DNA of 64,000 nt from Gammaproteobacteria bacterium. Lineage in GTDB: Bacteria > Pseudomonadota > Gammaproteobacteria > Thiohalomonadales > Thiohalomonadaceae. The position numbers and the translations under genes are program-made. Below, piece after piece: positions 1 through 8,192 of the stretch (position 1 is its first letter; each line of letters starts with the position of its first letter). Below the pieces are notes generated by a model, which saw only the letters and a list, made by a program, of their open reading frames with translations, did not search any database and had not been told where the DNA came from. The stretch lies in contig QKED01000087.1 of the NCBI GenBank assembly GCA_003252455.1, positions 1-64,000 on the forward strand. The letters are read 5' to 3'.

Positions 1-23
1 GGGATAAAGTCCTGCAAGTTCAT
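1..23 (-). CDS. 5' start of a truncated CDS leaving the left edge
   Basis: On the minus strand an ATG at 23-21 is followed by codons for N-L-Q-D-F-I. A perfect AGGAG box (complement of 30-34) lies 6 bases before it, which is ideal spacing. Only seven codons are inside the window, so the product cannot be named. It would lie downstream of the PFOR gene on the same strand and could belong to the same operon. Confidence 0.35.
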
Positions 24-146
24 GCAAAACTCCTGAATTTGTTGTTGGTGGTTGGCGCCCTTGTCTAGCGCTCTTTATTCGTCCGCCCCCGAGCGATGGG
101 CGCTGCCCACGCCTCGCGCGGCGCTAGGCAGGGCCCATCCCTCGGG

Positions 147-170
147 GCGTCCACCCCGAGGGGTGGACGC
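147..170 (-). terminator. Hairpin after the PFOR gene
   Basis: A perfect 11-bp inverted repeat (147-157 pairing with 160-170) starts 9 bases past the PFOR stop codon. No U-tract follows on the minus strand, so it may protect a processed 3' end or be a weak terminator. The probable gene start at 23 could still be read through from PFOR. Confidence 0.4.
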
Positions 171-178
171 TGCCAACC

Positions 179-3100
179 TTATTGGTACTTTTCGGCGCGC
201 TTGATCAGCTTGTCGACGCCGGCCTCATTGGGGTTGAAGGGGGTGCCGGGGTGGATGCACTCGGCACTGCACTTCTCGGCCGCCTTGACGATGTCCTTGA
301 ACGGACCGGCCTTGGGGTCGAGGACGACCGCCTTCTTGTCGGCGTTATAGGCGAACAGGGCCGGGTTGATCTTGATGCACTCGTCGCACGAGGTGCACTC
401 GGGCGAGTCGATCCAGACCGGCTCGTAGCCGCCGGGTGCGGCACCCGCGGCGCTCGGCGCCGCGCCACCGTTGCCGGCGACCAGGGCGCTGCCCAGGTCG
501 ATGGTGGCCCCACCGGTGGCCATGGCCAGCAGGCTGGAGGTGATCTTCTGTGCCATGTCGATGCGTGCGTCGTTGACCAGGGCCTCCACGTCCACCTTGT
601 TGGAGAGGCCACAGACCCCCTTGAGCTGACGCCAGAAGTCACGCCGTTCGAGGCAGGAGACCACCATCTCCTGGGAGACCAGGATGCGGTTCAGACGGCC
701 CTTGCCATCCACGCTCCAGATGTAGGGGAAGCTACCCTCGCGCTCGTCCTCGTCCATCTCCAGGAACTCGTGGAGCGGCACCATGGTGTCGTTCCAGCTA
801 TCCTGCGGTGCCTTCTTGAACTGCTTGCGGAAGCGCCCCTCAGTGAGCGCGAAGTCGGCGAAGGTGAAGGGCAGCGACATGCTCGCCTCCTTCCCGTTCT
901 CGTCCATGTACTTCACATTGTAGGTCGGCCAATCGGCGTCGATGGCGGGGTTACCCTCCAACGAGCAGGCATCCTCGAAGGTGATGCCACGGTCCGGGTC
1001 GTAGCTGAACAGCGGGTAGGCGCGCGACTCGACCGCCAGCTTGGACTGACGCTCGGCGGTGTCGTCACCCACGCCGTGCTCGGGCGGGCAGACGGCGTAG
1101 ACGTTGAACAGCGCCGGGCGGCTGCTGTTCAGACCGTCGATGTAGCTCTCCAGCAGGTGCGCGACGTGCGAGATGGAGCCCTGCATGACGTAGCTGGTGC
1201 GGTGCGCCATGCCGATCATGGAGATCTCCTTACGCTTCTCCTCCTTACCCTTCCACGCCTTGCCGTAGGGGGCCATGTCGGAGATCTGCGAGACGAAGCC
1301 CGAGGTACAGGCCTGACCACCGGTGTTGGAGTAGACCTGGGTGTCGAGCACCAGCACCTTGATCGGCATGCCGGACATCAGCGCGCGGGAGAGGTTCTGG
1401 AAACCGATGTCGTACATGGCGCCGTCACCACCCACGGAGACCACCGGCGGGCAGAGCTGGAACTCCTCCTCGCTGAAGCCCTTCCAGTTGAAGTGGGTGA
1501 AGAAACTGTCGTGCTTCTCCGGCTTGTACTCACCGGCCAGCTCCAGTTCCGCCTTGCGCACGGCCTTGAAGTTCTCGGCCATCTTGCGCATGTGGCCCTC
1601 GAACAGACCCATCGCCATGGAGGGGCTGTCCTGGAACAGGTTGCTGGACCAGGGGAAGGGGTACGGGTTGTAGGGGTAGGTAGAGCCCCACACGGAGGTA
1701 CAGCCGGTGGCGTTGACGAAGCCCATGTCGGAGCGACCGGTCTTGCTGCTGCCCTCCAGATAGCGCCACTTCAGCTCCTTGAGCTGCGCCAGCAGGTCGG
1801 TGGACCACTTCAGCCACTCCGGGTCGACCGGGGTGGCGGTGCCGTTCACATCCAGGCTGCTGGTGAGGCGGCTGAGGCTCAGGTCGCGCTCGGCGCTGTC
1901 GGCCACCACGGCGTCGATGGCGGCCTTGTTGGAGAGGTCCATGCTACCGGCCAGCTTGAGGCGGATGTGGCTCTCCAGACGCACGATGAGGTCGTCGATC
2001 TTACCCAGGAAGGCCTTCACGCGCGGCTGCATCAGCGCGGTGACAGTGGCGGTGAAGAGGTGGATCACGGTCTTCTCGCCGCAGCCGGTGCAGGCGCCGT
2101 CGCCACACACCATGGAGCCGAAGTTACGCTTGTCGAGCAGCAGGGTCTCCAGGGCGCCGATCTTCTCGTTCAGGTCGTCGATGCGGATGTAGTCGGGGCT
2201 GGTGGTGGGCAGGTCGAGCCAGTAGCTCCAATCCTTACGCATACGCTCGATGGAGGCCGGGGTCTGCTCGACCGGGCGCAGGGCGTCGTCGTCACAGGTC
2301 TCCACGCAGAGCATGCAGCCCTTGCAGGTGTAGGGGTTGACGGTGATGGAGAAGAGGCCACCGGCACCGGCGTTCTTCTTCTCGGGGTTGGAGTAGTAGG
2401 GCTTGGTGACGCTGAACTTGAAGCCGTCGAGCGCCTCCATGAACAGGCCGAACTCCTTCTCCACCGCGGCGCGCTCGTCGTCGCTCTCGAACTGACCCTC
2501 GTTGAGGGTCTCCAGCACGGCCTGGTCGAGCAGCTTGTTCAGCTCGGCGGCCTCGCCCTGCGGGGCGATGAGGGCGCGCAGACGCTTCTCGACGTTACGC
2601 AGCTGGCGGCGCAGGTGGCGGGTCGGGGTACCCTTGCCCTCGATCTTGCGCACAGTCGTCTCGAACACCTCGGAGACCGAGTTGACTAGACCGGGGATGG
2701 CGCTGTCGGGGCACATGGTGTAGCAGTCGCCACAGGCGGTGCAGTTCTCGGCGTTCCACTGCGGGAACTGGAAGCGGATCTGGGTCATATCGCGGAACAC
2801 GCCGGTGGAGGCGGGCACCAGGGACATGGCGATGTAGGGGTCGGCGAGGTTGTCGTTACCCTGACCGTTGACGTAGAAGTTGCCGGTCTGCTCCCAGAAG
2901 CGGTGGATGTCGGAGATACGCTGCTCGCCGGCGGGGAGCTGCTTGAGCAGTACGGGCAGGTGCAGCTCCTTGCGCAGGGTGGCGCTGGTCACCTTGCCGA
3001 CCACCTTGCAGGTCACTTCGCGGCAGGAGTCGAAGCCACGGCGCACCACGCGCAGGTTGTCCTCGACCACGCGCTTGCCCTTGGAGCCGAACTTGTCGTT

Positions 3101-5104
3101 CAACTGCTTCTCGATGGCGGCGAACAGCTGCTTCTCGTTGAGGCCGGCATTCTCCATCAGCGGGGAGGCGGCGAAGAAGGCGCCCTGGAAGGCGATACCC
3201 TGCATACGGAACTGCAGTTCGGCGTTGGAGGCCTCTTCGCGGGCGATCTTGAAGCCGTCGATGGTGTAGAGGCGCAGCTCGTTGTCGATGATCTGCTGCT
3301 GGGCCCACACGGGCAGGGCGTTCCACGCCTCCTCTTCGGTCTCAAGGCTGGACTGGATGATGAAGAAGCCACCCTTCTTCAGACCCTTGAGCGGGTTGGA
3401 GTGCTCGAAGACGTTCGGGTCGGGCGAGAGCACCACGTCGACGTAGTTGTACTCGCACATCACGCGGATCGGCTCAGGCGCGGCGGAGAGGTAGTAGGTG
3501 GTCGGCTGACCCTTCTTCTCGGAGCCGTACTTGGGGTTGGCCTTGATGTCGTAACCGAGCAGGTCGAACAGGGTCATCGCCAGGTTCTTGCCGGTGGTGA
3601 TGGCGCCCCAGCCGCCGACCGAGTGCATGCGCACGGTGACCGAGCCCTTGGGCATCAGGTTGGGGTTCTCGGAACCGCGCAGGGCCAGGGTGCGCAGGTT
3701 CGGGTAGTTCTTGAGCAGCTCTTCTTGGTAGATCTCCTGCTTCGGGGTCTGCGTCTCTTCGTGCACGAAGTCGATGGAGACGTAGAAGAAGCGGTGGTGA
3801 CCGCCGCCGGGGATCATGTTCTCGACCGCGGCGATCATCGCCTCGGGCTGCATGTCGCGGGAGCCGAGGCCGTAGACGCCGGAGTAGAGGCGCGGCATGT
3901 CTTCGGCCACGGTGAAGGTGGCATAACCGGGGTAGGGGTAGACCTTGTCGGCGTTGGGGTAGTTGTCCCAGGCCTTACCGAGGGCGGAGCGGATCTCGCG
4001 CATCAGCGGCAGGTCTTCGGCCAGCGCCTGTTCGGTACGCTCCAGCACGGCGACGCCCTTCTTGCCCTTGAGCGCCTTGCTCACCAGGTCGCCGGGGAAG
4101 GGGCGGAACATGGTCAGGTTGAGCACACCGATGCGCAGGCCACGGGTCTCGCGCAGGTAGTCGGCCACCGCCTCGGCCTGGACGATCATGGAGCCCTGGC
4201 CGACCAGCACGTATTCGGCGTCTTCCATGCGGTAGGTGCCGATGCGGTTGTAGCGACGCCCGGTCAGCTCGGCGAACTCCTGCATGGAGTCCTCCAGCAG
4301 GCCGTCGATGTGGTCGAAGTAGTAGGGGCGCTGGGCCGCCACGGTCTGCATGTAGGCGTCCTGGTTCTGTACAGAACCGGAGGAGAGCGGGTTGTCCACG
4401 TCCCAGATGGCCGGGATACGGCGGCGCTTCTCACCGAAGGTGATGCGCTGCGCCGGGGTGGGGGTGTCGATCATATCCTCGGGGCTACCCAGGTACTCCT
4501 TGATCAGCGCGCGCTCGGGGACGTTCAGCGACTCGATCAGGTGGGTGGTGAGGAAGCCGTCCTGCGCGATGATGGCCGGGGTCAGGGACATCTCGGCGGT
4601 CTTGCGCATGATCAGGTTGAGGTCGGCGGCCTCCTGAGCGCTCTTGGCGAAGCTCTGAATGAAGCCGGTGTCGTCCACGCAGTGGTAGTCGTCGTGGCCG
4701 CAGTGGACGTTCAGAGAGGCCTTGGTGATGGCGCGGCAGCCGATGTTGAGCACGTAGGGCAGGCGCTTGCCGACAGCGGCGTAGAGCGACTCGTGCATGA
4801 AGGCCACGCCCTGCGCGGAGGAGAAGTTGGTGGCACGCAGGCCGGTCATGGCGAGACCGGCGGTGACCGCTGCAGCGGCGTGCTCGGACTCGGGCTCGAT
4901 GAAGATGAGCGGCTTGCCAGAGGTATTGACGTGGCCGTTACTCACCTCGACCGCCCAGTACTCACCCATCTGAGTAGAGGGGGTGATGGGGTAGGCACCC
5001 GCGGCGTCGGAGGACTCGCGCTCGCACATAATCACGGCGCCGTTACCGTCCATCGCCATGCGAATGCCGGGATACTTCACCTTGGTCACGTCTTTTTTAC
5101 TCAT
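179..5104 (-). CDS. Giant pyruvate:ferredoxin (flavodoxin) oxidoreductase with C-terminal ferredoxin domain
   Basis: Thiamine-diphosphate iron-sulfur enzyme that interconverts pyruvate + CoA with acetyl-CoA + CO2 and reduced ferredoxin. The 1641 residues are about 450 more than a standard PFOR. In order: N-terminal pyrimidine-binding domain (about 10-260), domain II (290-440), gamma domain (485-680), and a dicluster ferredoxin module with cysteines 788/791/794/798 and 927/930/933/937, whose two motifs are split by a helical insert of about 125 residues. The TPP domain (about 998-1360) has its own insert; its C1005, C1008, C1135 and C1339 match the proximal cluster ligands. A last module (about 1560-1641) carries C1570/C1573/C1576 and C1612 or C1616, like a single-cluster ferredoxin. 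The ATG at 5104 begins M-S-K-K; a longer frame to a GTG at 5170 exists but adds only atypical sequence. The RnfB-like gene lies directly upstream. Substrate preference (pyruvate or another 2-oxoacid) is inferred. Confidence 0.9.
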   Translation of the reverse strand: MSKKDVTKVKYPGIRMAMDGNGAVIMCERESSDAAGAYPITPSTQMGEYWAVEVSNGHVNTSGKPLIFIEPESEHAAAAVTAGLAMTGLRATNFSSAQGVAFMHESLYAAVGKRLPYVLNIGCRAITKASLNVHCGHDDYHCVDDTGFIQSFAKSAQEAADLNLIMRKTAEMSLTPAIIAQDGFLTTHLIESLNVPERALIKEYLGSPEDMIDTPTPAQRITFGEKRRRIPAIWDVDNPLSSGSVQNQDAYMQTVAAQRPYYFDHIDGLLEDSMQEFAELTGRRYNRIGTYRMEDAEYVLVGQGSMIVQAEAVADYLRETRGLRIGVLNLTMFRPFPGDLVSKALKGKKGVAVLERTEQALAEDLPLMREIRSALGKAWDNYPNADKVYPYPGYATFTVAEDMPRLYSGVYGLGSRDMQPEAMIAAVENMIPGGGHHRFFYVSIDFVHEETQTPKQEIYQEELLKNYPNLRTLALRGSENPNLMPKGSVTVRMHSVGGWGAITTGKNLAMTLFDLLGYDIKANPKYGSEKKGQPTTYYLSAAPEPIRVMCEYNYVDVVLSPDPNVFEHSNPLKGLKKGGFFIIQSSLETEEEAWNALPVWAQQQIIDNELRLYTIDGFKIAREEASNAELQFRMQGIAFQGAFFAASPLMENAGLNEKQLFAAIEKQLNDKFGSKGKRVVEDNLRVVRRGFDSCREVTCKVVGKVTSATLRKELHLPVLLKQLPAGEQRISDIHRFWEQTGNFYVNGQGNDNLADPYIAMSLVPASTGVFRDMTQIRFQFPQWNAENCTACGDCYTMCPDSAIPGLVNSVSEVFETTVRKIEGKGTPTRHLRRQLRNVEKRLRALIAPQGEAAELNKLLDQAVLETLNEGQFESDDERAAVEKEFGLFMEALDGFKFSVTKPYYSNPEKKNAGAGGLFSITVNPYTCKGCMLCVETCDDDALRPVEQTPASIERMRKDWSYWLDLPTTSPDYIRIDDLNEKIGALETLLLDKRNFGSMVCGDGACTGCGEKTVIHLFTATVTALMQPRVKAFLGKIDDLIVRLESHIRLKLAGSMDLSNKAAIDAVVADSAERDLSLSRLTSSLDVNGTATPVDPEWLKWSTDLLAQLKELKWRYLEGSSKTGRSDMGFVNATGCTSVWGSTYPYNPYPFPWSSNLFQDSPSMAMGLFEGHMRKMAENFKAVRKAELELAGEYKPEKHDSFFTHFNWKGFSEEEFQLCPPVVSVGGDGAMYDIGFQNLSRALMSGMPIKVLVLDTQVYSNTGGQACTSGFVSQISDMAPYGKAWKGKEEKRKEISMIGMAHRTSYVMQGSISHVAHLLESYIDGLNSSRPALFNVYAVCPPEHGVGDDTAERQSKLAVESRAYPLFSYDPDRGITFEDACSLEGNPAIDADWPTYNVKYMDENGKEASMSLPFTFADFALTEGRFRKQFKKAPQDSWNDTMVPLHEFLEMDEDEREGSFPYIWSVDGKGRLNRILVSQEMVVSCLERRDFWRQLKGVCGLSNKVDVEALVNDARIDMAQKITSSLLAMATGGATIDLGSALVAGNGGAAPSAAGAAPGGYEPVWIDSPECTSCDECIKINPALFAYNADKKAVVLDPKAGPFKDIVKAAEKCSAECIHPGTPFNPNEAGVDKLIKRAEKYQ

Positions 5105-5139
5105 TTGTCTTGCTCTCTCTATATATTTTCGTTGTACGA

Positions 5140-5159
5140 CGACGCCCCTGCGGGCGTCG
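5140..5159 (-). other. Hairpin in the PFOR leader
   Basis: An 8-bp stem with a 4-base loop sits 36 bases before the PFOR start, in the 130-base gap after the RnfB-like gene. An AT-rich stretch (5120-5130 region) follows on the minus strand. It could end part of the upstream message, stabilise the PFOR mRNA, or precede a separate promoter. Confidence 0.3.
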
Positions 5160-5234
5160 ACGCTCGTCAATCATTTCCTTGCGGGAAAAGGCCACACCAC
5201 CAGTCACATCCGTGGGGTGTGCAACAAGAGGGGC

Positions 5235-6128
5235 TCAGGCGCGGGGCAGCGGCTCCATGCGCGGAGCGGGCTCACGCCGGCTGATACGCTTGGCCTCCAC
5301 GCCACGCAGTGCACCCTTGCGATCGTCGAACCAGACGATGGCGCCGGTCGGGCAGCGCTCGATAGCCACGCGGGAGGCGAGTTGGTTTTTTTCGTAATCG
5401 ATCACCGCGAGGTTGTCGCGGATGGCGATAAGACCCTCGGGAGAGTCGGAGACGCAACGGGCGCAGGCGGTGCAGGCCACTTCACAGTGGGATTCACTCT
5501 CGTCCATGTCGTCGCGGTTGTTGCACGCAACCCAGAGCTGGCGGCCGATGGGCTGCAGGGAGAAGAGGTCTTTCGGGCAGACATCGACACAGTCGCCGCA
5601 GGCGGTGCAGAGTTCGTTGTCGACCACCGGCAGACTGAAGCGGTTGAAGCTGATGGCGTCGAAGTCGCAGGCCACACCACAGTCGCCGAGGCCCAGGCAG
5701 GCCCAGGTGCAGCCCTTGCCGCCGCCGGCGACCAGCGCCGCGGCGTTACAGGACTTGAGGCCGGAGTAGTTGGCACGCACATAGGAGACATGGCTGCCAC
5801 CGGCGCAGGCGAGACGGGCGACGCGCTTCTCGGTGGTGCCGAGGTCCACGCCGAGGAAGTCGGCGATGGCCTGGTTCATGTCACTGCTGTTGACGGTACA
5901 GCGCGAGGGCTCCACCTCACCGGCCACCAACTGCTCGGCAAAGGGGTGGCAGCCGGGGCTACCGCAGGCACCGCAGTTGGCGTTGGGCAGCAACCCCTCC
6001 ACCTCACCGATACGCGGGTCTTCCCACACGTAGAGACGGCGATTGGCATAGGCCAACATCCCCGCGAGGAGCACGCCCAGGGAGGCCATGAAGAGGGTCG
6101 CGGTGGCGATCTGTGTCATGGAGTCCAT
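5235..6128 (-). CDS. RnfB-like membrane-anchored multi-cluster ferredoxin protein
   Basis: A 297-residue protein with one N-terminal membrane segment (about 9-28), then the RnfB-type cluster motif C52-x2-C55-x4-C60 with C77. A cysteine-rich block follows (C108, C127, C140, C144, C150, C154) with the G-L-G-D-C signature of RnfB. Then come a classical 4Fe-4S motif C174/C177/C180/C184, a further set C215/C219/C222/C225, and C259. RnfB in Rnf complexes takes electrons from ferredoxin at the cytoplasmic face. No other rnf gene is nearby, so this looks like a stand-alone adaptor carrying electrons between PFOR and a membrane carrier. That role is inferred from gene order. The start at 6128 has a distant GAGG box; an ATG at 6119 is an alternative. 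Confidence 0.8.
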   Translation of the reverse strand: MDSMTQIATATLFMASLGVLLAGMLAYANRRLYVWEDPRIGEVEGLLPNANCGACGSPGCHPFAEQLVAGEVEPSRCTVNSSDMNQAIADFLGVDLGTTEKRVARLACAGGSHVSYVRANYSGLKSCNAAALVAGGGKGCTWACLGLGDCGVACDFDAISFNRFSLPVVDNELCTACGDCVDVCPKDLFSLQPIGRQLWVACNNRDDMDESESHCEVACTACARCVSDSPEGLIAIRDNLAVIDYEKNQLASRVAIERCPTGAIVWFDDRKGALRGVEAKRISRREPAPRMEPLPRA

Positions 6129-6223
6129 CGTTCTGCAATACCTCAGTAAAAGAGTCAGAAACCACCCGTATTACAAGTGGATTGCAGTCTAGGGACGGGG
6201 GAAGTATTTGGCGAACCAATTAT

Positions 6224-6263
6224 TTCAATCTTGAATATTGCTAACAATGCAGGCAATAGTTAG
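6224..6263. promoter_or_regulatory. Nested dyads between the LysR gene and the RnfB-like gene
   Basis: The 193-base divergent gap is strikingly AT-rich against GC-rich surroundings. It holds TTCAA-TC-TTGAA (6224-6235), ATTGC-N11-GCAAT (6237-6257) and CTAAC-N13-GTTAG (6241-6263). LysR-type regulators bind such interrupted dyads between their own gene and a divergent target. This is therefore the likely operator of the LysR protein starting at 6322. Confidence 0.5.
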
Positions 6264-6321
6264 TATTGGTTTCTATAAATACAATAATCCGTATTAAGAT
6301 TTTCTGACACGGAGTCAGCCC

Positions 6322-7263
6322 ATGACCAAGCTCCCGCCGCTCTACTACAAACAGAACCGACTCAAACAGTTACGCGCGTTTTGTCACACCGCGCGCAGCG
6401 GCAGCATCTCCCTCGCCGCCGAATCGCTCTACCTCAGTCAACCCTCCGTGAGCCTCCAGATCCAGGCCTTGGAGCGGGAGATGGGGATCACACTGTTCGA
6501 GCGACGGGGTCCACAGATCAAGCTCACCCCCGAGGGGGACGTGCTCTATCAGCTCTCCGATCCCTTGGTAGAAGGCATAGACAAGCTGCAAGAGAGCTTC
6601 GCCGCCGCGTATGGCAAGCTCGAAGATGGCGAGCTGAACATCGCCGCCGGTGAGTCCACCATCCTCTATATACTCCCGGCGCCGATCAAACAGTTCGCCG
6701 ACGAGTACCCGAAGATCCGCCTCAAGCTGCACAACGTCACCGGGCGCGACGGTATGTCCATGCTGCGCGCCGACGAGGCGGACTTCGCCGTCGGCTCCAT
6801 GCTGGAGGTGCCGGACGACGTCATCTACCGCCCCATCTTCACCTACAACCCCACGCTCATCACCTCGCCGGATCATCCGTTAGGTAGTCGTGACACCGTC
6901 ACCCTGGAGGAGATCAGCCCCTACGGCCTGATCCTGCCGCCGCACCACCTGAGCACCTGGCGCGTGGTCGACCTGGTGTTCAAGCAGCACGGCCTCGGCT
7001 ACAAGGTGACCCTGGAGGCGGGCGGCTGGGAGGTGATCAAGAAGTACGTGCAGCTCAACATGGGTATCAGCATCGTCACCGACGTCTGCCTCACCCCCTG
7101 CGACAAGGTGCACCGCATCCCGCTCAACGAATACTTCCCCACGCGCAGCTACGGCATCGTCATCCGCAAGAAGAAGTTCCTCTCGCCGCAGGCGCGACGC
7201 TTCATCGAGATGATGGACCCGGGTTTCTTCGAGGAGATCGAGGAGGAGTTGGAAGGCGCCTGA
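6322..7263 (+). CDS. LysR-family transcriptional regulator, CysB-like
   Basis: A 313-residue LysR-type regulator. The winged helix-turn-helix is at about 16-75 (A-A-E-S-L-Y-L-S-Q-P-S-V-S recognition region). A periplasmic-binding-protein-like effector domain follows from about 105. The stretch G-W-E-V-I-K-K-Y-V near residue 235 resembles the corresponding region of CysB and Cbl. GGAG at 6311-6314 supports the ATG. It is divergent from the RnfB-like/PFOR pair and shares the dyad-rich gap with it, so it probably controls that operon. The effector is unknown; a sulfur or carbon metabolite is plausible. Confidence 0.82.
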   Translation: MTKLPPLYYKQNRLKQLRAFCHTARSGSISLAAESLYLSQPSVSLQIQALEREMGITLFERRGPQIKLTPEGDVLYQLSDPLVEGIDKLQESFAAAYGKLEDGELNIAAGESTILYILPAPIKQFADEYPKIRLKLHNVTGRDGMSMLRADEADFAVGSMLEVPDDVIYRPIFTYNPTLITSPDHPLGSRDTVTLEEISPYGLILPPHHLSTWRVVDLVFKQHGLGYKVTLEAGGWEVIKKYVQLNMGISIVTDVCLTPCDKVHRIPLNEYFPTRSYGIVIRKKKFLSPQARRFIEMMDPGFFEEIEEELEGA

Positions 7264-7279
7264 GGCAGACGCCGAGACT

Positions 7280-7305
7280 TACGCCTGCATTAGGTGGCAG
7301 GCGTA
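7280..7305. terminator. Hairpin between convergent LysR and YidD-like genes
   Basis: A 9-bp perfect stem with an 8-base loop lies between the stop at 7263 and the stop at 7325 of the convergent gene. No clear U-tract is present on either strand, so it is at best a weak bidirectional terminator. Confidence 0.4.
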
Positions 7306-7324
7306 GTCGAGATTGGAAGTGCCC

Positions 7325-7747
7325 TTAGAACGGCGTGCAGGCGCAGCCGTCACATCCACCACTGGCCATTCCACCGGCACCGGAGACGATCTCCGCCCCA
7401 CCGCAACTGGGCACACAGGCCACGCCATCGGCACACGCAAAACAGGTGTGCTGAGAGGCGGCGCCCTTCTCACCGCCCTCTCCCGCCTCCCCCTCACCTT
7501 CGGCGTCACGCGACCGCGCCTCACGCAACTGGCGCGCCGACGCCTTGCACGCCTGCAGCCGTTGGCGGATGTCGCCCCAGGCGTGCAGCAATCCCTGAGC
7601 GATGATCGCGCGCTTGATGTACTCCGAACAGGAGGGCTCCCCGGTGAGCAGGCGGTGCGCACAGCAGAAGCCTTTGTGTGGGGAGATATATTGCTGATAG
7701 CCGCTAATGGCCAGCACCACGGGGTGCCAACGCACACTGTCACGCAT
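7325..7747 (-). CDS. YidD-like protein with cysteine-rich tail
   Basis: 140 residues. The first 65 match the YidD (membrane protein insertion efficiency factor) pattern: S-G-Y-Q-Q-Y-I-S-P, then two adjacent cysteines and P-S-C-S-E-Y. Normal YidD is about 70-90 residues and helps the YidC/Sec insertion machinery. Here the protein continues with a charged linker and a tail containing six cysteines (about 101-138) plus many glycines, which is not a YidD feature and suggests metal binding. The start lies 3 bases after the preceding gene's stop, so translation is probably coupled to it. Confidence 0.6.
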   Translation of the reverse strand: MRDSVRWHPVVLAISGYQQYISPHKGFCCAHRLLTGEPSCSEYIKRAIIAQGLLHAWGDIRQRLQACKASARQLREARSRDAEGEGEAGEGGEKGAASQHTCFACADGVACVPSCGGAEIVSGAGGMASGGCDGCACTPF

Positions 7748-7750
7748 TGC

Positions 7751-8125
7751 TTAATAGGCTCCCTGTTTGTCGAGATAGAGGGTGACCACCAGACGCCCAC
7801 CCAACTCGGCCACCCGCTGCACCTGCTGCTCGCTCAGGGCAATCTGGCACTGCGCGGCCCCCTCCTCACACGCGAAACCAAAGTCGAACACCCGCTCGCG
7901 CGCACCACTCCAGAGTTGGCGCTCGACCTCGCCCAACCCACTGACCAGTGCCGCGTACCCCTGCAGCACCGCATCCACCCCGACCTGGCCGGTGGCGATG
8001 GAGACTTGATGGCGCCCCGCGCTGAGCTTGTTCCGCATCAGTGCCACGCGCCCTGCCCAAGCCTTCAGCAGTGGCGAGAGGTCGTGTTCGGACTCCAGGT
8101 CCAGATCGATGTTGAGAAACCCCAT
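7751..8125 (-). CDS. Conserved-looking hypothetical protein, 124 aa
   Basis: Starts M-G-F-L-N-I-D-L-D. A GGAG box lies 5 bases before the ATG at 8125; a longer frame upstream has no such support. It is soluble, with no signal peptide or membrane segment, and has one acidic N-terminal strand and an amphipathic middle. I do not recognise a family. It sits between the M48 peptidase and the YidD-like gene, all on the minus strand with small gaps, so a three-gene operon is likely. Confidence 0.6.
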   Translation of the reverse strand: MGFLNIDLDLESEHDLSPLLKAWAGRVALMRNKLSAGRHQVSIATGQVGVDAVLQGYAALVSGLGEVERQLWSGARERVFDFGFACEEGAAQCQIALSEQQVQRVAELGGRLVVTLYLDKQGAY

Positions 8126-8163
8126 GCGCACTCCATGCTTGGGTGAAGCGTTGAACGCGTGAA

Positions 8164-8186
8164 CCCTCTCGCAGGCTGCGAGAGGG
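8164..8186 (-). terminator. Hairpin just after the M48 peptidase gene
   Basis: A perfect 10-bp stem with a 3-base loop starts 7 bases beyond the stop at 8193. Without a U-run it may only partly end transcription or may protect the upstream message. Its CCCTCTC/GAGAGGG arms resemble the repeat at 26659. Confidence 0.4.
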
Positions 8187-8192
8187 GTGATA

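Noticed and set aside
182-5284. Long plus-strand open frames (835 and 793 codons) opposite the PFOR gene
   Set aside because: They are mirror frames of a GC-rich gene with strong third-position bias. They lack ribosome sites, show V/G/L/H/D-rich nonsense composition and no motifs.
5235-6128. Assignment of the RnfB-like protein as part of a complete Rnf complex
   Set aside because: No rnfA, C, D, G or E gene is near; only RnfB-type motifs are present.
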